A stretch of DNA of 64,000 nucleotides, taken from Streptomyces sedi. Lineage in GTDB: Bacteria > Actinomycetota > Actinomycetes > Streptomycetales > Streptomycetaceae. The translations under genes and the position numbers were made by a program. The notes below the pieces were generated by a model, which saw nothing but the letters and a program-made list of their open reading frames with translations, made no database searches and was not told the DNA's origin. This document shows, piece by piece, positions 53,997 through 61,892 of this stretch (position 1 is its first letter; each line of letters opens with the position of its first letter). The DNA lies in assembly GCF_006335015.1 (NCBI RefSeq), contig NZ_VDGT01000025.1, positions 37,305-101,304 on the forward strand, read 5' to 3'.

Positions 53997-55427
53997 ATGC
54001 GCCGCTCCAAGATCGTCTGCACCCTGGGTCCCGCCGTCGACTCCTTCGAGAACCTGAAGTCGCTGATCGATGCCGGCATGAACGTGGCTCGGTTCAACTT
54101 CAGCCACGGCAGCCACGAGGAGCACGAGGAGCGCTACCACCGGCTCCGCAAGGCGAGCGAGGAGACCGGGCGTCCGATCGGGGTGCTGGCCGACCTCCAG
54201 GGTCCGAAGATCCGTCTGGAGACCTTCGCCGGCGGACCGGTGGAGCTGACCCGGGGCGACGAGTTCACCATCACCACCGAGGACGTCCCCGGCGACCGCA
54301 CGATCTGCGGCACCACCTACAAGGGGCTGCCCGGCGACGTCGCCAAGGGCGAGTCGATCCTGATCAACGACGGCAACGTCTCCCTCCAGGTGCTGGAGGT
54401 GGACGGCCCGCGGGTGCGCACCATCGTCATCGAGGGCGGCGTGATCTCCGACCACAAGGGCATCAACCTGCCCGGCGTGGCGGTCAACGTGCCGGCGCTC
54501 TCCGAGAAGGACGTCGAGGACCTGGAGTTCGCACTCCGGCTCGGCGCCGACCTGGTGGCGCTCTCCTTCGTCCGCAACGCCGACGACGTGCGGGACGTGC
54601 ACCGGGTGATGGACCGGGTGGGCCGCCGGGTGCCGGTGATCGCCAAGGTCGAGAAGCCGCAGGCCGTGGAGAACATGGAGGAGGTCGTCCTCGCCTTCGA
54701 CGGGGTGATGGTGGCCCGGGGCGACCTGGCCGTCGAGTACCCGCTGGAGCAGGTGCCGATGGTGCAGAAGCGGCTGATCGACCTCTGCCGCCGCAACGCC
54801 AAGCCGGTGATCGTGGCGACCCAGATGATGGAGTCGATGATCACCAACTCGCGCCCGACCCGCGCCGAGGCCTCCGACGTGGCCAACGCGATCCTGGACG
54901 GCGCCGACGCGGTGATGCTCTCGGCCGAGTCCTCGGTGGGGCGCTATCCGATCGAGACCGTCAAGACCATGTCGAAGATCGTGGTCGCCGCCGAACAGGA
55001 GCTGCTCTCCCGCGGCCTCCAGCCGCTGGTGCCGGGCAAGAAGCCGCGCACCCAGGGCGGTTCGGTGGCCAGGGCGGCGGCCGAGATGGCGGACTTCCTG
55101 GACGCGCGGGCGCTGATCGCGTTCACCAAGTCGGGAGACACCGCCCGCCGTCTCTCCCGCTACCGGGCGGTGCAGCCGATCCTGGCCTTCACCACCGAGG
55201 CGTCCACCCGCAACCAGCTGACGCTCAGCTGGGGCGTGGAGACCTTCGTGGTGCCGCTGGTCAACCACACGGACGAGATGGTCGAGCTGTGTGACGCCGA
55301 GCTGTCCCGGCTCAACCGCTACGAGACCGGCGACACCATGATCATCACGGCCGGCTCGCCCCCCGGCGTGCCCGGCACCACCAACATGGTCCGCGTCCAC
55401 CACCTGGGCGGCCACGGCGGCGCCTGA
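53997..55427 (+). CDS. pyk: Pyruvate kinase
   Basis: Converts phosphoenolpyruvate and ADP to pyruvate and ATP; 476 residues. It begins MRRSKIVCTLGPAVDSFENL, matching the usual N-terminus. It also has MNVARFNFSHGSHEEHEERY, the catalytic EK of IAKVEKPQAVENM, GVMVARGDLAVEYPLEQVP, ATQMMESMI and GADAVMLSAESSVGRYP. The start at 53997 is chosen from homology and the leaderless promoter. The gene is 61 nt after ackA and ends in a very long hairpin. Streptomycetes often have two pyruvate kinases. Confidence 0.96.
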   Translation: MRRSKIVCTLGPAVDSFENLKSLIDAGMNVARFNFSHGSHEEHEERYHRLRKASEETGRPIGVLADLQGPKIRLETFAGGPVELTRGDEFTITTEDVPGDRTICGTTYKGLPGDVAKGESILINDGNVSLQVLEVDGPRVRTIVIEGGVISDHKGINLPGVAVNVPALSEKDVEDLEFALRLGADLVALSFVRNADDVRDVHRVMDRVGRRVPVIAKVEKPQAVENMEEVVLAFDGVMVARGDLAVEYPLEQVPMVQKRLIDLCRRNAKPVIVATQMMESMITNSRPTRAEASDVANAILDGADAVMLSAESSVGRYPIETVKTMSKIVVAAEQELLSRGLQPLVPGKKPRTQGGSVARAAAEMADFLDARALIAFTKSGDTARRLSRYRAVQPILAFTTEASTRNQLTLSWGVETFVVPLVNHTDEMVELCDAELSRLNRYETGDTMIITAGSPPGVPGTTNMVRVHHLGGHGGA

Positions 55428-55447
55428 GCCCCGGCGGCCGGTCGCCG

Positions 55448-55507
55448 CGCACACGACTTCCCCGCCGTCTTTCGAGGGTTCGAAAGACGGCGGGGAAGTC
55501 GTGTGCG
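55448..55507. terminator. 28-bp perfect hairpin between pyk and the Glu-rich protein gene
   Basis: Arms 55448-55475 and 55480-55507 are exact complements around a GGGT loop, between convergent genes. It is unusually long for a simple terminator. Confidence 0.9.
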
Positions 55508-55540
55508 GGGACGGGGAGTCGGGGCCTCCCCCGCCGCTCG

Positions 55541-56911
55541 TCAGGGAACGGTGGGGCCGTCGGCCGTGGTGTAGCTGTGCATCCCCTCCATGGAGAGGGT
55601 GCCGCCGAACTGCCCGGCCTGGGTGACGAAGACGTCGGTGAAGTGGGCGATCGGCAGGTCGAGCGGCGGCTGGTGCTCGGCGTCGAAGGTCACCGGGATC
55701 ACGCCGAAGAGATTGCCCTCAAGACGCTCGGTGTACATCGTCACCGTGCCCTCCCTGAAGGTCGAGTTGGAGCCGGGCGCGGTCGCCACGTGGTAGCGGA
55801 CGCCGTTCTGGGCGTCGACGATCTGGTGCAGGTCGCCGATGTCCAGCTTGTCGGCGGTGAACTTGAGTACCTGCTTGACCGTCCCGTTGGCCGTCGTCAC
55901 GTTGACCACGCCGTGGTAGCTGAGCCCGCGCAGGGTCAGATAGGTGGCGTCCAGGTACCAGGGCTCGTCCGGCAGCGTCAGCGCGGTCTGCTCGTTCTCG
56001 CCCGGCACCTGCTCCTCGGTGGGGCAGGGGAACGGTTCGCCGGCACCGGGGATCGCGCCGGCCTCGGCCTCCCCTTCGGCGGCCTCCTCGTTCTCCTCGC
56101 TCTCCTCCTCGCGCGCGGCTGCCTCCTCTTCCTCCTCCCTGGCGGCGGCCTCCGCCCGTTCGCGCTCGGCCCGTTCGGCCTCCTCGCGTTCGGCGCGCTC
56201 GGCCTCCTCCGCCTCACGGCGGGCCGCTTCCTCCTCCTCGGCGGCGGCGCGCTCGGCCTCCTCGGCCTCCCGCTCCTCCGCCTCGCGGCGTTCGGCCTCC
56301 TCGGCCTCGGCCGCCTCGGCTTCCTCGGCCTCGCGCTGCGCCTCGGCCAGCTCCTCGCGCTCGCCGGGGGTCAGCAGGTCCCAGACGCCCTCGCCCAGGT
56401 CGGCGAGCCCCTGCCCCAGGCCCAGCGGGTCCCAGGGGTTGAACTCGTCCTCCTCCTCGCCCTCGTCGTCCTCGGGGGCCTCGCCGGCCGGCGGCGCCTC
56501 GTCGGCCGACTCGTCGGGGGCCTCGGGCGCCTCGGAGGTCCCGCCGGCCGGCGGCGCCTCGTCGGTCTCCTCCGAGCCCTCGGACTCCTCGCCCTCGTCG
56601 TCCCCGGCGTCCTCCGGGTCCCCGGCGTCCTCCGGGGCCTCGGTCTCGCTCTCCTCGGCGTTCCCTTCGGCGTTCTCCTCGGCGAGCGGCTCGTCGGGCA
56701 TCTCGACGCAGGACTCGCCCGCGAACGGGTTCTCCGGCTGCGAGTCGGCCTTGGCCAGCGGGGAGGTGAACCCCATGCCCAGCAGCGCCGCCGAGGGCAT
56801 CGCGGCCAGGGCTATCGCCTTGCCCACCGGCATGTGCAGCCGGCGGATCAGTGACCGCCGCGAGGCGATCCGGGCCGCCTCGCCCGCGGCGGATATGTCT
56901 TCAGTCGGCAC
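55541..56911 (-). CDS. Exported Glu/Ala-rich coiled-coil protein with C-terminal beta domain
   Basis: A 456-residue protein of unknown function, third gene of the DUF6230-DUF6114 operon. It has a basic start and a hydrophobic export segment (about 28-55, ending PLAKADS). An acidic linker (70-160) follows, then NPWDPLGLGQGLADLGEGVWDLL. Residues 182-280 are almost only Glu, Ala and Arg, a predicted long coiled coil. The C-terminal domain (309-456) looks beta-rich (YLTLRGLSYHGVVNVTTANG; TVTMYTERLEGNLFGVIPVTF). C68 and C296 flank the coil. GTG 56911 overlaps the upstream stop by 11 nt. Confidence 0.75.
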   Translation of the reverse strand: MPTEDISAAGEAARIASRRSLIRRLHMPVGKAIALAAMPSAALLGMGFTSPLAKADSQPENPFAGESCVEMPDEPLAEENAEGNAEESETEAPEDAGDPEDAGDDEGEESEGSEETDEAPPAGGTSEAPEAPDESADEAPPAGEAPEDDEGEEEDEFNPWDPLGLGQGLADLGEGVWDLLTPGEREELAEAQREAEEAEAAEAEEAERREAEEREAEEAERAAAEEEEAARREAEEAERAEREEAERAERERAEAAAREEEEEAAAREEESEENEEAAEGEAEAGAIPGAGEPFPCPTEEQVPGENEQTALTLPDEPWYLDATYLTLRGLSYHGVVNVTTANGTVKQVLKFTADKLDIGDLHQIVDAQNGVRYHVATAPGSNSTFREGTVTMYTERLEGNLFGVIPVTFDAEHQPPLDLPIAHFTDVFVTQAGQFGGTLSMEGMHSYTTADGPTVP

Positions 56912-57452
56912 GTTGGTTTCCCTTCCCCGTTCCCTCCCCGGACGCCGGCGCGGTGCTCCCGAAGGAGGCCAGCGCGCTGCCGGTGCCGGGCGTCGGAACC
57001 GGAGGCTCCCGGTCAGCGGTGTCGTCCGCCTCGTCCGCGTCCGAGGCGACGGGCTCGCCGGGCACCCAGGCGATGCTCATGCCACCGCCGACCATGCCGA
57101 AGACGAACCCCACGAGAAATCCGCCGAAGTTGGACACCACCAGTGAGACCAGCGACAGCAGGATGGCGGCGACACCGGCGAATATGCGCGCCTGCGGCTG
57201 GAACCATATGGTCAGCCCGAGCACCACCAGCAGGATGCCGATCACCAGCGAACCGGCGCCGGCCGTGGTGGCCATCCGGATGGTCAGCTGCCCCAACGTC
57301 AGGTTGGCGTAAGGAAGATAGGCGATGGGCAGCCCGGCGATGATCGTGAACAGCCCGGCCCAGAACGGCCGCCCCCACCGGAAGCGGCGGAAGGCCAGCC
57401 TCCCCCGGGTGACGAACGACTCGGTGGGCGCGGCATCGATGTTGGTGCTCAC
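56901..57452 (-). CDS. DUF6114-type integral membrane protein
   Basis: A 183-residue protein with four membrane segments: FWAGLFTIIAGLPIAYLPY (about 30-48), a second near 63-82, a third near 90-108 and GGFLVGFVFGMVGGGMSIAW (about 110-130). A disordered acidic C-terminal tail follows. It matches the layout and FWAGLFTIIAGLPI motif of DUF6114 proteins as I know them; function is unknown. GTG 57452 follows AAGGGGAG. It sits between two exported proteins in the operon and could anchor or export them. Confidence 0.8.
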   Translation of the reverse strand: MSTNIDAAPTESFVTRGRLAFRRFRWGRPFWAGLFTIIAGLPIAYLPYANLTLGQLTIRMATTAGAGSLVIGILLVVLGLTIWFQPQARIFAGVAAILLSLVSLVVSNFGGFLVGFVFGMVGGGMSIAWVPGEPVASDADEADDTADREPPVPTPGTGSALASFGSTAPASGEGTGKGNQRAD

Positions 57453-57558
57453 GGCACGTACTCCCCTTGGCGCGGTTCAGTGGCGGGACGCACGATACGG
57501 CGGTGGCCCCTGGGGCAGAGGCAGCACCTCCGCCCTGCCCCAGGCGCGGTTCAGACCG

Positions 57559-58173
57559 TCAGAAGCACTCGTTCGCGCCTCGGTGCAGGGACAGGTCCAG
57601 GTCGCTGAGCTTGAACGTCCCAGCGGAGGTCGCCCATGCGGTCTGGCGGACATCGGTCAGGACCGCGCCGTCAGCCTGCTGGGCGAACGACCCGGGCAGC
57701 GTGCCGGCCTCGGGGGTGGGCCCCTTGGTCGTCTGGTCGGCGGCGACACCGATGTCGATGTTGGTGAAGGTGGCGTCCGCGTTGAGCTGCTCCAGGTCGA
57801 TGAAGAGGTTGTCCGCCTCGACCGGGTTGTCCGGGTTGGAACCCGCGCCGATCTTGACGGTGACGTCCCCGAAGAACGGGACCGGCAACACGACCGACTG
57901 ACACAGGTTGTTGATGGTGGCGTGGTCGAACGCGGAGACCGCGACCGGCCGTTCCTCACCGCCGGCCGGGGTGACCATGGCTCCGTACTGAACGAAGCCA
58001 TCACCGTCCAGCTTGTCGACGCTGACCTTGAACTGCTGCCCCGAAACGGCGAACGAGGCGGCGAGTGCCCCCTGGGAGAGGGCGACGCCTATCGCAGCGG
58101 TAGCGGCCACGCTCGGCACCATGACCAGACCGAAACGCCGCCATCTGGTGCCGCCGCGAGCCTGTGACTCCAT
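57559..58173 (-). CDS. DUF6230-type exported protein
   Basis: A 204-residue secreted protein. A basic N-terminus and hydrophobic segment (RWRRFGLVMVPSVAATAAIG) lead to a cleavage or anchor region near LAASF. The mature part begins AVSGQQFKVSVDKLDGDGFVQYG and contains ADNLFIDLEQLNADATFTNIDIG, which I recognise as DUF6230. It is probably all beta. Two cysteines, C91 and C203, could form a disulfide. A strong AAGGAGG precedes the ATG. First gene of the three-gene operon; no biochemical role is known to me. Confidence 0.82.
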   Translation of the reverse strand: MESQARGGTRWRRFGLVMVPSVAATAAIGVALSQGALAASFAVSGQQFKVSVDKLDGDGFVQYGAMVTPAGGEERPVAVSAFDHATINNLCQSVVLPVPFFGDVTVKIGAGSNPDNPVEADNLFIDLEQLNADATFTNIDIGVAADQTTKGPTPEAGTLPGSFAQQADGAVLTDVRQTAWATSAGTFKLSDLDLSLHRGANECF

Positions 58174-58431
58174 GACTTCCTCCTTCTCGGACGAACATCT
58201 CCCTCGGAGCCGGCGATCGATGAGGTGTACCGCCCGGGAACCCCGGTGGGGAGAGGTGCGTTGTCCCCGACAGATGAGCTGAGGGGGACAGCCACTGGCC
58301 GCCGGGAGACGGCCTTCGGTTGCGTGGCACACCGGCGTCGCCCGGGGGCGGCGTCGCACACCACGGCCGACGCGTGGCCGAGTCGGCCCCGCCGATCGTG
58401 GTCTATCTCACGGCAGGACACAAGAGGTTCG

Positions 58432-58445
58432 TTACTTGCCAGTAA
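58432..58445. promoter_or_regulatory. Operator-like palindrome upstream of the DUF6230 operon
   Basis: TTACTTGCCAGTAA has 5-bp exact arms around TGCC. Its size and form suit a TetR- or GntR-type regulator. Confidence 0.45.
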
Positions 58446-58585
58446 TGGCGATATGCCGGAGCGGGGTGAAACGTGTCCGTTCACCCACGCAGGGTGTCGA
58501 CGCGAAAACCACCCATAGTCTGCCGAAACACCCGTAACCCGCGCGCCCCGAAAGGTTGAGCGCACCGAATGTGACGGCGGCCACG

Positions 58586-58604
58586 TTTACCAAGTTTTGG
58601 TAAA
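58586..58604. promoter_or_regulatory. AT-rich dyad downstream of the thioredoxin-like gene
   Basis: TTTACCAA-GTT-TTGGTAAA is an 8-bp perfect inverted repeat 37 nt beyond the thioredoxin gene's stop. It could be an operator or a weak terminator. Confidence 0.45.
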
Positions 58605-58640
58605 ACGCAGCCGCCGGGGAACGGTTGAGGACGGTACGGC

Positions 58641-59606
58641 TCAGAAGAGCACGCGGGCGAGCGCGGAGCGCGCGGCGACCACCCGCGGGTCCTCGTGCCC
58701 CACGACCTCGAACAACTCAAGCAACCGCACCCGTGTCGCCTCCCGGTCGTCACCGAAGGTGCGCCGCACGGTGGAGATCAACCGGCTGAAGGCGTCCTCC
58801 ACATGACCGCCCACCAGGTCCAGGTCGGCGGCGGCGAGTTGCGCCGGCACGTCGTCGGGGCGGTCGGCCGCGTCCTTGCGCACCTGCTCGGGCACGAGGT
58901 CCTGCACGCGCGCCAGCAGCCGGGCCTGACCGAGGCCGAGCGCGGCCTCCAGGTTGCCCGGGTCGGCGGCCAACAGGGACTCGTAGGCCTTGATGGCGCC
59001 GTCCAGGTCGCCGTCGTCCAGCGCGCCGTGCGCGGCGGCCAGCGCCGGGTCGACCGGCGGCTCCTCCGGCTCGGCGGCGCGGGCCGCGGCGGCGGCCTCC
59101 GGGTCGACCTGCACGCCCACGATCCCGAACCGCTCCTCGGCGGCCTGGATCAGCTGGTCGAGCACCTCGCGCACCTGCGCCTCGGGGGCGACGCCCTGGA
59201 AGAGCGGCAGCGCCTGGCCGGCGATCACCGCGAAGACGGCGGGGATGCCCTGCACCCCGAACTGCTGGAAGAGACGCTGGTTGGCGTCGACGTCGATCTT
59301 GGCGAGAACGAACTTCCCCGCGTACTCCGCGGTGAGCCGCTCCAGCACCGGACTGAGCTGCTTGCACGGCCCGCACCACTCGGCCCAGAAGTCGATGACC
59401 ACCGGGACCTCGGCGCTGCGCTGGACGACCTCCTGCTCGAAGGTCGCCTCGTCGACGTCGATCACCAGGGGAACGGCCGCCGCCTCCCCCTCCGGCTGCG
59501 CCGCCCGCTGCGCGCGGGCCTGCTCGGCCTTCTGCTTGGCCTCGGCCGCGGCCTTGACCGCGGAGAGATCGACGGCTCCGCTCATGGACATGTTGCGTGG
59601 CTGCAT
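58641..59606 (-). CDS. Thioredoxin-domain TPR protein (YbbN/CnoX-like)
   Basis: A 321-residue cytoplasmic protein. The N-terminal linker is Ala/Lys-rich; the thioredoxin domain (about 45-160) carries DFWAEWCGPCKQLSPVLERL with an intact CGPC. The C-terminal half has tetratricopeptide helices (AAHGALDDGDLDGAIKAYESLLAADPGNLEAALGLGQARLL). This is the architecture of YbbN/CnoX, a holdase and chaperone linked to GroEL or DnaK in other bacteria; here the CxxC suggests retained redox function. The ATG at 59606 lacks a good ribosome site, and GAGACT at -7 hints at a leaderless message. Confidence 0.9.
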   Translation of the reverse strand: MQPRNMSMSGAVDLSAVKAAAEAKQKAEQARAQRAAQPEGEAAAVPLVIDVDEATFEQEVVQRSAEVPVVIDFWAEWCGPCKQLSPVLERLTAEYAGKFVLAKIDVDANQRLFQQFGVQGIPAVFAVIAGQALPLFQGVAPEAQVREVLDQLIQAAEERFGIVGVQVDPEAAAAARAAEPEEPPVDPALAAAHGALDDGDLDGAIKAYESLLAADPGNLEAALGLGQARLLARVQDLVPEQVRKDAADRPDDVPAQLAAADLDLVGGHVEDAFSRLISTVRRTFGDDREATRVRLLELFEVVGHEDPRVVAARSALARVLF

Positions 59607-59633
59607 GGGACCAGTCTCCCCCCTCCGGCACGC

Positions 59634-59670
59634 GTTCGGGAACGCGGTGTCCCCGTTCGGGAACGCGGTG
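59634..59670. repeat. 16-bp direct repeat, two copies
   Basis: GTTCGGGAACGCGGTG occurs at 59634-59649 and 59655-59670, in the spacer between icmA and the thioredoxin-like gene. Confidence 0.85.
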
Positions 59671-59671
59671 C

Positions 59672-59707
59672 CACCCCCGGCGGGACGGCACCGCGCCGCC
59701 GGGGGTG
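59672..59707 (-). terminator. Hairpin terminator after icmA
   Basis: A 12-bp perfect stem (59672-59683 with 59696-59707) with a 12-nt loop lies 22 nt beyond the icmA stop. Confidence 0.8.
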
Positions 59708-59729
59708 TGCGCCGGCGTTCAGGGGGCGC

Positions 59730-61439
59730 TCAGAAACCCGCCGGCTCGGTGTAGCCGCCCCACACCTCGCGCAGCGCGCCGCAGATCTCGCCCAGCGTCG
59801 CCTCCGCCCGCACCGCGTCCAACATCGGCGCGATCGTGTCGCCCTCGCCCCGCGCCACCCGCACCAGCTCCGCCAGCCGGGCCCGCACCGCCGCCTCGTC
59901 GCGCTCCGCCCGCCGGGCGCCGAGCGCCCGCACCTGCTCGCGCTCCACCTCGTGGCTGACCCGCAGGATCTCCAGCTCGTCGGTGACGGACGCGGTGTGG
60001 CAGTTGACGCCGACGACCCGCTTGTCCCCCTTCTCCAGGGCCTGCTGGTACTGGAAGGCGGACTCCGCGATCTGCCCGGTGAACCAGCCGTCCTCGATGC
60101 CGTTCAGCAGCCCCGAGGTCATCGGCCCGATGGCGTGCTCCCCGCCGCCCGAGGTGGCCAGCGCCCGCCGGCCGCGTTCGGCGATCTCCTCGAAGATCCG
60201 CTCCGCGTCGGCCTCGATCCGGTCGGTCAGCGCCTCCACGTACCAGGAGCCGCCCAGCGGGTCGGCGACCGAGGTGACCCCGGTCTCCTCCATCAGCACC
60301 TGCTGGGTGCGCAGCGCGATCTCCGCAGCCCGCTCACTCGGCAGCGCCAGCGTCTCGTCCAGCGCGTTGGTGTGCAGCGAGTTCGTGCCGCCCAGCACCG
60401 CCGCCAGCGCCTCGACCGCGGTGCGCACCACGTTGTTGTACGGCTGCTGCGCGGTCAGCGAGACGCCCGCCGTCTGGGTGTGGAACCGCAGCCACTGCGC
60501 GCGCTCGCTGGTCGCGCCGTAGACGTCCCGCATCCAGCGGGCCCAGATCCGGCGGGCGGCGCGGAACTTGGCGATCTCCTCGAAGAAGTCGACATGCGCG
60601 TCGAAGAAGAACGACAGCCCGCGCGCCACGTCGTCCACCGGCAGCCCCCGGCTGAGGCCCAGCTCCACGTAGCCGAAGCCGTCGGCGAGGGTGTACGCCA
60701 GCTCCTGCGCCGCCGTGGCCCCCGCCTCCCTGATGTGGTAGCCGGAGACCGACAGCGGCTTGTAGGCCGGGATGCGGGCGGCGGTGTACTCCATCAGGTC
60801 GCCGATCAGCCGCAGATGCGGCTCGGGCGGGAAGAGCCACTCCTTCTGGGCGATGTACTCCTTGAAGATGTCGGTCTGGAGCGTGCCGTTGAGCGTCTCG
60901 ACGGGCACCCCCTGCCGTTCGGCGGCGACCAGGTACATGCAGAAGACGGGCACGGCAGGGCCCGAGATGGTCATCGAGGTGGTGACCTCGCCCAGCGGGA
61001 TGTCCCGGAAGAGGATCTCCATGTCGGCGGCCGAGTCGATGGCGACCCCGCAGTGGCCCACCTCGCCCAGCGCCTTGGGGTCGTCGGAGTCGCGCCCCAT
61101 CAGCGTCGGCATGTCGAAGGCGACGGAGAGCCCGCCGCCGCCGTTGCGCAGGATGGTGCGGTAGCGCTCGTTGGTCTGCTCGGCGTTCCCGAAGCCGGCG
61201 AACTGGCGGATGGTCCACGTCCTGCCCCGGTAGCCGGTGGGGTGGAGTCCCCTGGTGAAGGGGTACTCCCCCGGCCAGCCGATCCGCTCGAAACCGGCGA
61301 GGTCGTCGCCGGGGGCGGGGCCGTAGACGGGCTCCACGGGGTCCCCGGAGAGCGTGGTGAAGTCGGCGTCCCTGGTGCGGGCCGCGTCGTACCGGGCCTG
61401 CCAGCGTCGGCGGCCCGCTTCGATGGCGTCAGCGTCCAT
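59730..61439 (-). CDS. icmA: Isobutyryl-CoA mutase large subunit
   Basis: Coenzyme B12-dependent acyl-CoA mutase substrate subunit of 569 residues that interconverts isobutyryl-CoA and n-butyryl-CoA, linking valine breakdown to butyryl units. Specificity residues match IcmA rather than methylmalonyl-CoA mutase: F80 in RTWTIRQFAGFG (Tyr in MCM) and Q198 in KEYIAQKEW (Arg in MCM). The length also fits; there is no B12-binding domain, so a separate small subunit (IcmB) must be encoded outside this window. ATG 61439 has no ribosome site but lies 6 nt from TAAATT. A palindrome sits in the promoter. Confidence 0.93.
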   Translation of the reverse strand: MDADAIEAGRRRWQARYDAARTRDADFTTLSGDPVEPVYGPAPGDDLAGFERIGWPGEYPFTRGLHPTGYRGRTWTIRQFAGFGNAEQTNERYRTILRNGGGGLSVAFDMPTLMGRDSDDPKALGEVGHCGVAIDSAADMEILFRDIPLGEVTTSMTISGPAVPVFCMYLVAAERQGVPVETLNGTLQTDIFKEYIAQKEWLFPPEPHLRLIGDLMEYTAARIPAYKPLSVSGYHIREAGATAAQELAYTLADGFGYVELGLSRGLPVDDVARGLSFFFDAHVDFFEEIAKFRAARRIWARWMRDVYGATSERAQWLRFHTQTAGVSLTAQQPYNNVVRTAVEALAAVLGGTNSLHTNALDETLALPSERAAEIALRTQQVLMEETGVTSVADPLGGSWYVEALTDRIEADAERIFEEIAERGRRALATSGGGEHAIGPMTSGLLNGIEDGWFTGQIAESAFQYQQALEKGDKRVVGVNCHTASVTDELEILRVSHEVEREQVRALGARRAERDEAAVRARLAELVRVARGEGDTIAPMLDAVRAEATLGEICGALREVWGGYTEPAGF

Positions 61440-61445
61440 GGGACC

Positions 61446-61476
61446 AATTTACTTGGACGTCCAACTATCTGTCCAA
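61446..61476 (-). promoter_or_regulatory. icmA promoter with TTGGACGTCCAA operator
   Basis: On the minus strand TTGGAC (61471-61476) is a possible -35, TAAATT (61446-61451) the -10, with a 19-bp spacer. The 12-bp perfect palindrome TTGGACGTCCAA (61453-61464) fills most of the spacer, a repressor-type position. Confidence 0.6.
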
Positions 61477-61483
61477 GGAAGTA

Positions 61484-61508
61484 CCCGGCCGGTTCCCCAC
61501 CGGCCGGG
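61484..61508 (-). terminator. Hairpin after the DUF3817 gene
   Basis: A 10-bp perfect stem (61484-61493 with 61499-61508) with a 5-nt loop stands directly downstream of the stop at 61518 and upstream of the icmA promoter. Confidence 0.7.
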
Positions 61509-61517
61509 AGGGTGGCC

Positions 61518-61865
61518 TCAGGCGCCGACGGCGCCCTCGGCGACGGCCGCCTCGTCGTCGTCCTCCAACAGCGGCCGGGTCTCGGCGGTGATCCGCGGCT
61601 CCAGCCAGAAGGAGACGAACGGGATGGAGCCGGCGACCAGCACCCACAGCAGCTTCCCGAACGGCCAGCGGGCCTTCTGCCCCAGGTCGAACGCGAAGAC
61701 CAGATAGACGATGTACAGCAGCCCGTGCACCTGTGAGACGACCAGGGTCAGCCCCTCGCCGGTGTCGAAGCCGTACTTGAAGACCATGCACGTGCCGAGG
61801 ACCAGCAGCATCACCGCAGTGACATAGGCCATGACCCGGTACCGGGTGAGCACACTCCGCTTCAT
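61518..61865 (-). CDS. DUF3817 integral membrane protein
   Basis: A 115-residue protein with three membrane segments: YRVMAYVTAVMLLVLGTCMV (about 9-28), VVSQVHGLLYIVYLVFAFDL (about 42-61) and LLWVLVAGSIPFVSFWLE (about 72-89), then an acidic tail. The VHGxLYxxYL and FVSFWLEP motifs fit DUF3817. Function is unknown. The ATG at 61865 lies 7 nt after TAGGCT, so the gene seems to be transcribed as a leaderless message from its own promoter, in the 27-nt gap behind the MarR gene. Confidence 0.85.
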   Translation of the reverse strand: MKRSVLTRYRVMAYVTAVMLLVLGTCMVFKYGFDTGEGLTLVVSQVHGLLYIVYLVFAFDLGQKARWPFGKLLWVLVAGSIPFVSFWLEPRITAETRPLLEDDDEAAVAEGAVGA

Positions 61866-61872
61866 GCCGGCG

Positions 61873-61878
61873 AGCCTA
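61873..61878 (-). promoter_or_regulatory. -10 box for leaderless DUF3817 mRNA
   Basis: Minus-strand TAGGCT is separated by 7 nt from ATG 61865. Confidence 0.55.
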
Positions 61879-61892
61879 TCGGGTCATACCGG

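Larger units (their letters stand above)
58174..58640 (-). other. Long leader/promoter region of the DUF6230 operon
   Basis: A 467-nt gene-free region between the thioredoxin-like gene and the DUF6230 gene on the same strand. It holds two dyads, TTACT-4-AGTAA (58432-58445) and TTTACCAA-3-TTGGTAAA (58586-58604). AT content rises around 58420-58600. Promoter boxes could not be fixed. Confidence 0.5.

Noticed and set aside
59730..61439. Methylmalonyl-CoA mutase large subunit
   Set aside because: The two substrate-specificity positions are Phe and Gln, not Tyr and Arg, and the chain lacks a B12 domain.
58695..61736. Open frame of about 1010 codons on the plus strand opposite the thioredoxin-like gene and icmA
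   Set aside because: It is a shadow of two clear minus-strand genes and has no ribosome site or recognisable domain.
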